Source: an uncultured Collinsella sp.
GTDB taxonomy: Bacteria > Actinomycetota > Coriobacteriia > Coriobacteriales > Coriobacteriaceae
Length of the DNA: 7,877 bases
Assembly (NCBI GenBank): GCA_900545875.1
Contig: URAQ01000069.1
Span: 1 to 7,877, forward strand
Reading direction: 5' to 3'
This document shows positions 1 to 4,528 of this stretch, piece by piece; position 1 is the first letter of the stretch; every line of letters begins with the position of its first letter. The position numbers and the translations under genes are program-made. Below the pieces are notes generated by a model that worked only from the letters and a program-made list of their open reading frames with translations, searched no databases and was not told the DNA's origin.

Positions 1-193
1 AGAGGCAGACGGGCAGAGCGTCAGCGAAGCCCTTAATCGGGGCGGTGCAGAAATCGCTCAGACGGGCGGCAGTAACCGCGCCGCCGGACGTGCCGGAGAC
101 GATAACGGTAATCACTGCGACAATTGCCAGCAGAGCAAGAAGAATGGTGAACGATGAAGGCATGCCGCGCTTTTTCTTAGCGGTCTCAGTCAT
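1..193 (-). CDS. YfcC-family membrane transporter, probable arginine/ornithine exchanger (N-terminal 64 codons only)
   Basis: The gene runs off the left edge; only the first 64 codons are visible. The start reads MTETAKKKRGMPSSFTILL: a short basic cytoplasmic tail (KKKRG) followed by one hydrophobic helix at about residues 14-35. Then comes a stretch ending APIKGFADALPVCL, which resembles the conserved early region of YfcC-type carriers (DcuC-like C4-dicarboxylate/basic amino acid antiporter superfamily). In such families the N-terminal pattern K-K-x-x-G-x-P-S-x-F-T-I-L is usual. The ATG at 193 is preferred over an in-frame ATG at 202 because the run of six G (203-208 on the minus strand, preceded by AA) sits nine bases from ATG-193 but abuts ATG-202. 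Its place downstream of arcA1-arcB suggests arginine uptake coupled to ornithine export in the ADI pathway, the role ArcD plays elsewhere. Family call fairly sure; substrate inferred from context only. Confidence 0.75.
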   Translation of the reverse strand, partial: MTETAKKKRGMPSSFTILLALLAIVAVITVIVSGTSGGAVTAARLSDFCTAPIKGFADALPVCL

Positions 194-288
194 AGTTCTC
201 ATCCCCCCTTCATAAATCATTTACTGATCTCGCCAGAAGCGGCTCTTCCGTGCCGTGCCTCCCGCTTGATGCGAGATTATTACCAGAT

Positions 289-324
289 AAAACTGCTCGG
301 GGTGTGCAGCAATACACCCCGAGC
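289..324 (-). terminator. Rho-independent terminator after arcB
   Basis: An 11-bp perfect inverted repeat (295-305 with 314-324, core CTCGGGGTGT) with an 8-nt loop is followed on the minus strand by AG and then TTTTATCT. It begins 17 bases beyond the arcB stop codon. No T tract follows on the plus strand, so it is directional. It separates arcB from the transporter gene, implying partial readthrough or an additional promoter for the transporter. The remainder of that gap (203-288) has no clear promoter; a GC-rich imperfect hairpin around 238-268 (AAGCGG with CCGCTT) is all I see. Confidence 0.85.
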
Positions 325-340
325 GAGATGCTAGATGCTC

Positions 341-1336
341 TTACTTGAGCGTGGCGTACATGACAGCCTTGATGGTGTGCATGCGGTTCTCGGCCTCGTC
401 GAAGACCTTGGAAGCGGGGCTCTCGAAGACCTCGTCGGTGACCTCCTGCTCGGTGATGCCGAACTGCTCGCACTTCTCGGCGCCAATGGTGGTGTTGGTG
501 TCGTGGAAGCTGGGCAGGCAGTGCAGGAAGATGGCACCCGGGTTGGCCATAGCCATGACCTCGGAGGTGACACGATACGGGGTGAGCTGAGCGATGCGCT
601 CGGCCCAGACCTCGTCGGGCTCGCCCATGGAGACCCACACGTCGGTGTAGATAACGTCGGCACCGGTGACGCCGTCCTTGACGTCGGTGGTCAGCTTGAT
701 GGTGCAACCGTTGGCCTCGGCGATGGGCTTGCAGGCCTCGATGACGTCGTCGGCGGGCATGCACTCCTCGGGGCCGCAGGCCACGAAGTTCATGCCGAGC
801 TTGGAGCAGACGACCATGAGGGAGCGAGCGACGTTGTTCTTGCAGTCGCCCATGAAGACGAGGGTCTTGCCCTTGATGTCGTAGTTGAAGTTCTCCTGGA
901 CGGTCAGGATATCGGCGAGCATCTGGGTGGGATGCCACTCAGTGGTCAGGCCGTTCCACACGGGCACGCCGGACTTAGCAGCGAGCTCCTCGACGTCGTC
1001 CTGGGCAAAGCCACGGAACTCGATGCCGTCATACATGCGGCCGAGAACGCGGGCGGTGTCCTCGATGGACTCCTTCTTGCCCATCTGCGACGAACCGGGA
1101 TCGAGATAGGTCACGCCCATGCCCAGGTCCATGCCGCCGACCTCGAAGGCGCAGCGGGTACGAGTGGAGGTCTTCTGGAAGAGCAGAACGATGTTCTTGC
1201 CCTCGAGATAGCGATGCGGAACGCCAGCGCGCTTCATATCCTTGAAGTTCTTGGAGAGCTTGAGCAGGTACTCGATCTCCTCGGTGGTGAGGTCGAGAAG
1301 CTTGAGGAAGCTACGGCCGGAGAGGTTAACACCCAT
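341..1336 (-). CDS. arcB: Ornithine carbamoyltransferase, catabolic (ADI pathway)
   Basis: A 331-residue protein, the normal length for ornithine carbamoyltransferase. In the ADI pathway it runs phosphorolysis of citrulline to ornithine and carbamoyl phosphate in the cytosol. The hallmark motifs are all present and in order: the carbamoyl-phosphate loop STRTR at residues 57-61, HPTQ at 135-138, the ornithine-binding DVWVSMGE at 232-239, and the catalytic HCLP at 272-275. The N-terminal half is the carbamoyl-phosphate domain and the C-terminal half the ornithine domain. The ATG at 1336 has a good Shine-Dalgarno (AAAGGA at 1345-1350, 8-nt spacer). It lies 105 bp downstream of arcA1 on the same strand with no promoter that I can see between, so co-transcription from the arcA1 promoter is likely. 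The catabolic role is inferred from linkage to arcA; sequence alone does not separate it from biosynthetic ArgF. Strong third-position G/C bias suggests high expression. Confidence 0.95.
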   Translation of the reverse strand: MGVNLSGRSFLKLLDLTTEEIEYLLKLSKNFKDMKRAGVPHRYLEGKNIVLLFQKTSTRTRCAFEVGGMDLGMGVTYLDPGSSQMGKKESIEDTARVLGRMYDGIEFRGFAQDDVEELAAKSGVPVWNGLTTEWHPTQMLADILTVQENFNYDIKGKTLVFMGDCKNNVARSLMVVCSKLGMNFVACGPEECMPADDVIEACKPIAEANGCTIKLTTDVKDGVTGADVIYTDVWVSMGEPDEVWAERIAQLTPYRVTSEVMAMANPGAIFLHCLPSFHDTNTTIGAEKCEQFGITEQEVTDEVFESPASKVFDEAENRMHTIKAVMYATLK

Positions 1337-1338
1337 GG

Positions 1339-1354
1339 TTCGATTCCTTTCGAA
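1339..1354 (-). promoter_or_regulatory. arcB ribosome binding site displayed in a small hairpin loop
   Basis: On the minus strand the sequence TTCGAAAGGAATCGAA can fold as a 5-bp stem (TTCGA with TCGAA) whose 6-nt loop, AAGGAA, is the arcB Shine-Dalgarno. A five-pair stem is weak and may be chance; it would expose rather than hide the ribosome site. Confidence 0.3.
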
Positions 1355-1381
1355 GAAATGAATTACGTAAGTATTAGTGTT

Positions 1382-1429
1382 GCCCGTTTAACGGGCGAAG
1401 CCGGTGCGGTTGTAGGGGGACCGCACCGG
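1382..1429 (-). repeat. Two tandem intercistronic hairpins between arcA1 and arcB
   Basis: Reading in the direction of transcription, the first structure pairs CCGGTGCGGT with ACCGCACCGG (1420-1429 with 1401-1410, 10 bp, 9-nt loop). The second, four bases on, is the palindrome GCCCGTTTAACGGGC (1382-1396). Neither is followed by a T tract, so they look like mRNA-stabilising or processing elements that leave more arcA than arcB message, rather than a full terminator. They start 12 bases after the arcA1 stop codon. Confidence 0.6.
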
Positions 1430-1440
1430 AAACGGAAAGA

Positions 1441-2707
1441 CTTAGAGGTCCTCGCGCCAGAAGGGCATGCTCATGCAGCGCGGGCCGCCGCGGCCGCGGG
1501 AGAGCTCGGCGGAGGGCACGACGAGAAGGTCCAGGCCCTCCTTGTACAGCACGTCGTTGGTGACGGTGTTGCGGGCGTAGACGCAGATCTTGCCGGGCTC
1601 GACGCACAGGGTGTTGGAGCCGTCGTTCCACTGCTCGCGGGAGGCCGCGATCGGGTCGCCGCCGCCGCAGGGGATCAGCTTGACCTGGTCGACGCCGGTG
1701 GCGTCCTCCAGGACGTGCTCGAGGGTGTCCTCGATCAGGCGGATGTTCACGTCGCCCGGGTTCTTGCCGGCGGTCAGCTCGTAGACGCGCAGGGTGCCCA
1801 TGATGGCGGGGTGGATCGTGAACTTATCGACGTCGATCTGGGTGAAGACCGTGTCGAGGTGCATGAAGGCGCGCGAGACCGGGATGTCGAAGGCCAGGAT
1901 GCGCTCGACCTTGGAGTCGGAGTTCCAGAAGATGTTCTGGGCCATGACGTCGATAGCGGCGGCCTGGGTGCGCTGGGAGATGCCGACGGCGAGGGTCTTC
2001 TCGTTGATGTTCAGCACGTCGCCGCCCTCGGTGTGGAACTGGCAGTCGCGGCGGAAGTACAGGGAGACGTCCTTGTAGTCGGGGTGGTACTTGAAGACGT
2101 ACTTGCCGTACAGGGTCTCGCGGTTGCGGGTGACCGAGTACATGCGGTTGAGGTTGACGCCCTCGCCGACGACCGCGAACGGGTCGCGGGTGAAGTAGAG
2201 GTTGGGCATCGGGTCGATGATCAGGTCGGACTCGGACTCGGAGTTGACCAGGGAGTCGAGGGTCGTGGACGCCGTGAGGGGCATGTCGATCTCGGCCTTG
2301 GTCATGCCGGCCATGGTCTTCTTGACGAACTCGAGGTTGTCCTCGATGGAGTCCAGCTTCTCGCGGACGATCTGCGGCATGTGCTGGCCGCGGATGCCGG
2401 CCTCGGCGATGTACTGGTCGGTGAACTCGGCGCGGGCGCCGGGGACCTGGTCGAACACCTCGGCGACGAGGTTCTCGAGGTAGAGGACCTCCACGCCCTG
2501 GTCCCTCAGGATCTGGGCGAAGGTGTCGTGCTCCTGCTGTGCGACCTCCAGGAACGGGACGTCGTCGAACAGGAGTCGCTCGAGCTCGTCGGGCGGCAGG
2601 TTGAGGAGCTCGTCGCCGGGACGGTGCAGGCAGACCTTCCTGAGCTTGCCGATCTCGGAAGGCACGTGCAGACCTTTCGTCATGGCCTCCTACCTTTCTT
2701 TCGGGCC
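1441..2707. repeat. Perfect 1,267-bp direct repeat, copy 1 (contains arcA1)
   Basis: This stretch matches 4529-5795 at a constant offset of 3,088 bases; I found no mismatch reading line by line. Identity stops one base past the arcA stop codon (A at 1440 versus C at 4528) and 24 bases upstream of the start codon (C at 2708 versus T at 5796). The repeat is therefore the coding region plus its ribosome binding site. No insertion-sequence ends or target duplications flank it. Confidence 0.95.
1442..2683 (-). CDS. arcA: Arginine deiminase, copy 1 (heads the arcA-arcB unit)
   Basis: A 413-residue arginine deiminase, typical length. It hydrolyses L-arginine to L-citrulline and ammonia, the first ADI step, giving ATP (through carbamate kinase) and acid resistance. 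Guanidino-modifying-enzyme signatures are all visible: FTRDP at residues 164-168 (substrate Asp), EGGD at 219-222, HLDT at 275-278 (catalytic His and Asp), and the C-terminal nucleophile Cys403 in GGPRCMSMP. Upstream of ATG-2683 are two ribosome-binding stretches: AGGAGG only two bases from the ATG, and AAAGG about nine bases away; the second has the better spacing. The protein is identical to the copy at 4530-5771. Expression should come from the promoter at 2766-2832, with arcB downstream in the same transcript. Codons are strongly G/C-ending, which creates long meaningless open frames on the other strand. Confidence 0.97.
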   Translation of the reverse strand: MTKGLHVPSEIGKLRKVCLHRPGDELLNLPPDELERLLFDDVPFLEVAQQEHDTFAQILRDQGVEVLYLENLVAEVFDQVPGARAEFTDQYIAEAGIRGQHMPQIVREKLDSIEDNLEFVKKTMAGMTKAEIDMPLTASTTLDSLVNSESESDLIIDPMPNLYFTRDPFAVVGEGVNLNRMYSVTRNRETLYGKYVFKYHPDYKDVSLYFRRDCQFHTEGGDVLNINEKTLAVGISQRTQAAAIDVMAQNIFWNSDSKVERILAFDIPVSRAFMHLDTVFTQIDVDKFTIHPAIMGTLRVYELTAGKNPGDVNIRLIEDTLEHVLEDATGVDQVKLIPCGGGDPIAASREQWNDGSNTLCVEPGKICVYARNTVTNDVLYKEGLDLLVVPSAELSRGRGGPRCMSMPFWREDL

Positions 2708-2759
2708 CCTGTCAGGGCCGATTCGTTAGCGCCCCTCCGTGTGAGGCGTTATTGCTGAC
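2684..2759 (-). other. 5' leader of arcA1 with conserved blocks and a hairpin next to the ribosome site
   Basis: If transcription starts about seven bases after the -10, the leader is about 76 nt. Compared with the arcA2 leader, three elements are kept: GTCAGCAA at the predicted start (2752-2759), ACGGAGGGGCGCT (2728-2740), and a hairpin just ahead of the ribosome site. Here the hairpin is TCGG-CCCT-GAC-AGGG-GC-CCGA (2701-2721). In arcA2 it has a different sequence but still pairs. Function unknown; this may be mRNA stability or translation control. Confidence 0.4.
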
Positions 2760-2765
2760 GACATA

Positions 2766-2832
2766 TTTATATCCAAAATCAGTTCATACTTCCACCTCGC
2801 CCCCGAACGGTTTTATATGAGGGGTGAACGGC
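2766..2832 (-). promoter_or_regulatory. arcA1 promoter with tandem LytTR-type operator
   Basis: On the minus strand, in order: 9-bp repeat GCCGTTCAC (2824-2832), 12-bp spacer, repeat ACCGTTCGG (2803-2811), eight bases, -35-like TGGAAG (2789-2794), 17-bp spacer, -10 TATAAA (2766-2771). The repeats fit the known LytTR-family consensus (two [TA][AC][CA]GTTN[AG][TG] boxes 21 bp apart start-to-start), except at the first and last bases of the upstream box. Sitting just upstream of a poor -35, the site is placed as an activator would be. The same arrangement at the same distances precedes arcA2 although the surrounding sequence has diverged. The -10 to ATG distance is also equal in both. The regulator itself is not in this window. 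Confidence 0.65.
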
Positions 2833-2839
2833 ATACACA

Positions 2840-2845
2840 TATACT
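2840..2845 (+). promoter_or_regulatory. -10 box of a divergent (plus-strand) promoter facing away from arcA1
   Basis: TATACT ends six bases before an ATG at 2852, so the expected transcription start is the A of the ATG, a leaderless arrangement. The counterpart beside arcA2, TATGAT at 5929-5934, has exactly the same six-base gap. I see no good -35. The upstream LytTR box (2824-2832) falls between where -35 and -10 would lie, so regulator binding could block this promoter while activating arcA1. Confidence 0.3.
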
Positions 2846-2851
2846 TCACGC

Positions 2852-2926
2852 ATGGCACACTTTGATTTAATAAAGTTTATTTACGTGCTTAAACGCGTTT
2901 TCAATCCAGATAGCAAATGGAACTAA
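2852..2926 (+). CDS. Candidate leaderless micro-ORF (24 aa), divergent from arcA1
   Basis: The frame begins MAHFDLIKFIYVLKRVF and continues to a stop at 2924. It has no Shine-Dalgarno, but a -10 box (2840-2845) lies at the right distance for transcription to start on the ATG itself; leaderless mRNAs are common in Actinomycetota. The predicted peptide is basic and partly hydrophobic, with amphipathic-helix character. A matching frame lies at the equivalent place beside arcA2: 8 of the first 18 residues are identical without gaps (M1, H3, F4, K8, I10, K14, R15, F17). Three of those codon pairs differ only at the third base (TTT/TTC, CGC/CGT, TTC/TTT), as expected for a coding sequence. The alternative is that this is simply diverged duplicated promoter DNA that happens to be open. 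I know of no family it belongs to. Confidence 0.3.
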   Translation: MAHFDLIKFIYVLKRVFNPDSKWN

Positions 2927-2937
2927 ACTTTATTAAA
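2866..2937. repeat. 14-bp perfect inverted repeat in AT-rich intergenic DNA
   Basis: TTTAATAAAGTTTA (2866-2879) recurs inverted as TAAACTTTATTAAA (2924-2937) with 44 bases between. It overlaps both ends of the candidate micro-ORF. It could be a hairpin, a pair of sites for a dimeric regulator, or chance in AT-rich DNA; 14 perfect pairs make pure chance less likely. The rest of the gap 2833-3164 is AT-rich with no gene longer than the micro-ORF. Confidence 0.5.
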
Positions 2938-2968
2938 CCACCCTCAAATTGCATATTTCTAATAAAGC

Positions 2969-3024
2969 TATGAATAGAATTAGCGATTCATACCACGTCT
3001 CAACCATTTTCATTTTTATTCAAA
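2969..3024 (-). promoter_or_regulatory. Possible ArgR/AhrC-like boxes
   Basis: The minus strand at 3007-3024 reads TTTGAATAAAAATGAAAA, close to the ARG box half-pattern TGAATAAAAATNCA known for ArgR/AhrC. A nearby inverted repeat, TATGAAT (2969-2975) with ATTCATA (2986-2992), has the same TGAAT core but too long a spacer for a standard box. Arginine-responsive control would make sense here. In AT-rich DNA such matches arise easily, and the distance to the arcA1 promoter (over 200 bp) is long. Confidence 0.2.
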
Positions 3025-3059
3025 AAAAAGTTTGTCCTATTCATTTCTGGTAAGCATAT

Positions 3060-3091
3060 TACCGTTTACCAGACGCTTTGTACCGTTCACC
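3060..3091 (+). promoter_or_regulatory. Third tandem LytTR-type operator
   Basis: TACCGTTTACC (3060-3070) and TACCGTTCACC (3081-3091) agree at 10 of 11 bases and are 21 bp apart start-to-start, the same period as the arcA1 and arcA2 operators. This copy is on the plus strand. No -35/-10 pair follows at the spacing used by the arcA promoters. A further inverted repeat overlaps it: CTGGTAA (3048-3054) with TTACCAG (3066-3072). Its target is unclear: a remote site for arcA1, a plus-strand RNA, or a minus-strand start facing left. Confidence 0.5.
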
Positions 3092-3164
3092 GGAAGCTCA
3101 GTATAAGGCCCAGCGAATACCGGCTCACCTTACGGCCTCATTTGTAACAACTTGACTTCTCGGT

Positions 3165-3207
3165 ATAGAAAAACAGTCCCGCTCCCCTCATGGGAAACGG
3201 GACTGTT
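3165..3207 (-). terminator. Strong rho-independent terminator after the aminotransferase gene
   Basis: A 16-pair stem counting two G-U pairs (3192-3207 with 3172-3187), with the four-base loop ATGA on the minus strand, is followed on that strand by a T run (3169-3173) and CTATA. It lies about 50 bases past the aminotransferase stop codon and isolates the arcA2-aminotransferase unit from the arcA1 promoter. Confidence 0.9.
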
Positions 3208-3255
3208 ATCGATAATCGTAGACAGATTTGAGCGGCTTTGAGAGCCGTCGGAATC

Positions 3256-4380
3256 CTAGCGATCGAACTCCGCCAGTGCCTCGCCCAGGAGCCTCAGACC
3301 CTCGCGCAGAACGTCCTCGCTCGCGCAGTAGCCCAGGCGTGCGCCGCAGGGAAGCTCAAAGCGGCTACCGGGAACCAACAGCACTCCCCTCTCGGCCAGC
3401 AGGCGCTTGCAGAACTCCTCGTCGTCCTCGGGAATATCAAGCTGGATAAACGAGGTAGACACGCCCTGCGGGGCCGTCCAGGAAACGCGATGCTGGGTAT
3501 CAATCCAAGCCTGCGCGATATGGCGGTTTCCAAACACGATCTTGCGGTTACGCTCGAGGATCTTGTCCTTGTGCTTGAGCACATAGGTCGCCAGGGCGTC
3601 GTTGAACACGCCGCCGCAAATCATGGTGTAGTCGCGGTACGTGCGAATGCGATTAGATACCTCTTCGTCTGCCACAACCCAGCCCACGCGGGCAGCAGGC
3701 GTCGAATAGGTCTTGGACACCGAGTTGGTGACGATGGCTTTCTCGTACACATCGGCCATCGACAAAAAGTCCTCGGTGTTCTCAAGCGGCAGGTACACCT
3801 CGTCGCACAGCACATAGGCGCCCACCGAGCGGGCGATCTCGGCAATCTGGCCGAGCATATCGGCATCGAGCACGGTACCGATGGGGTTCGACGCGTTGTT
3901 GATGCAGATGAGCTTCGTGTTGGGACGAACGATGCGCTTGAGCTCCTCGATATCGGGCTTCCAGCCGAGTTCCTCGCGAAGCTCCCAATACTCGACCTCG
4001 GCGCCCAGCGTGCGCGGAATCTCGTAGAGTGGCGCGTAGGTGGGCCACTCGGCGATAACGTGGTCGCCGGGCTCGACCACAGCCATGATGGCGTTGAGGT
4101 TAGCGCCCGTGCAGCCATTGGTCTGCAGAATGTGATCGGGATTGACCTCGCGACGATACAGCTTGGCAACCTCGGCCTTAAACTCCGGCGAGCCCTCGAT
4201 CCAGCCGTAGTTCATCTTCTCGCGGTCCAGGCGCTCGTAGAACGTGGCACCATCTTGATCGTCGAGCGCGCGCAGCTCGCCCATGGTAAGCGACGAAATC
4301 GTCGACTGGGCGATATCCCACGTAGCGCTCTTCTCCCAAACGTTAAGCCATTCCTCAACGCCGATCGTCTTGATATCCAT
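3256..4380 (-). CDS. PLP-dependent aminotransferase, class I/II (fold type I), substrate unknown
   Basis: 374 residues, close to the usual size for this family. Fold-type I landmarks are clear: substrate/cofactor loop NGCTGAN (88-94), NNASNPIGT (161-169, with the conserved Asn165), CDEVY (192-196; Asp193 pairs with the pyridine nitrogen, Tyr196 with its oxygen), the Schiff-base SVSKTYS (220-226, Lys223), and Arg348 in GARLGY, which should bind the substrate carboxylate. The open frame extends to 4434, but ATG-4380 is chosen because AAGGAG lies eight bases before it and the homologous fold starts there. The sequence reminds me of aminotransferase-like proteins annotated as capreomycidine-synthase-like, which act on arginine derivatives; that is recollection, not a search. 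It follows arcA2 by 149 bp and ends in a strong terminator, so it is probably expressed with arcA2. It may act on arginine, citrulline, ornithine or a keto-acid partner. Confidence 0.9.
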   Translation of the reverse strand: MDIKTIGVEEWLNVWEKSATWDIAQSTISSLTMGELRALDDQDGATFYERLDREKMNYGWIEGSPEFKAEVAKLYRREVNPDHILQTNGCTGANLNAIMAVVEPGDHVIAEWPTYAPLYEIPRTLGAEVEYWELREELGWKPDIEELKRIVRPNTKLICINNASNPIGTVLDADMLGQIAEIARSVGAYVLCDEVYLPLENTEDFLSMADVYEKAIVTNSVSKTYSTPAARVGWVVADEEVSNRIRTYRDYTMICGGVFNDALATYVLKHKDKILERNRKIVFGNRHIAQAWIDTQHRVSWTAPQGVSTSFIQLDIPEDDEEFCKRLLAERGVLLVPGSRFELPCGARLGYCASEDVLREGLRLLGEALAEFDR

Positions 4381-4437
4381 GGCCAAGCTCCTTACAAAAG
4401 CAGTCATCCAATCGTGTTGACGCTCCTCAAACAAGAT

Positions 4438-4467
4438 TGGGGCGGTGCGAATACCCGCACCGCCCCA
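4438..4467 (-). terminator. GC-rich hairpin between arcA2 and the aminotransferase (attenuator or weak terminator)
   Basis: A 12-bp perfect stem (TGGGGCGGTGCG, 4438-4449, with 4456-4467) and a 6-nt loop. On the minus strand it is followed by AATCTTGTTTG, an interrupted T-rich tract, so termination is likely partial. This would reduce aminotransferase message relative to arcA2. Confidence 0.6.
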
Positions 4468-4474
4468 TTGGGAG

Positions 4475-4496
4475 ACATCTAATGGCAGCTAGATGT
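4475..4496 (-). repeat. Second hairpin downstream of arcA2
   Basis: ACATCTA (4475-4481) pairs with TAGATGT (4490-4496) around an 8-nt loop. Together with the GC-rich hairpin next to it, this gives arcA2 two consecutive 3' hairpins, as arcA1 has, although the sequences are unrelated apart from a GGTGCG core. Confidence 0.4.
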
Positions 4497-4528
4497 ATGT
4501 ATTAAGACCTATACGGGTCCTTGAAGAC

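Noticed and set aside
92..106. TACCGTTAT-like match on the minus strand inside the transporter gene
   Set aside because: It encodes part of the first membrane helix and has no partner box.
335..2758. An 807-codon plus-strand open frame antisense to arcB and arcA1, with a 464-codon counterpart at 4521-5915
   Set aside because: The translation is a low-complexity run of V, L, G, D, E and H typical of the mirror of G/C-biased codons. The opposite strand encodes complete arcB and arcA with all catalytic motifs.
3007..3044. Minus-strand 14-codon frame to the left of the third operator, in the position matching the micro-ORFs
   Set aside because: The peptide has no similarity to the other two, and the -10 spacing differs (eight instead of six bases).
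4381..4434. Longer aminotransferase start at 4434
   Set aside because: The extra 18 residues precede the family fold, and the clear AAGGAG ribosome site serves the ATG at 4380.
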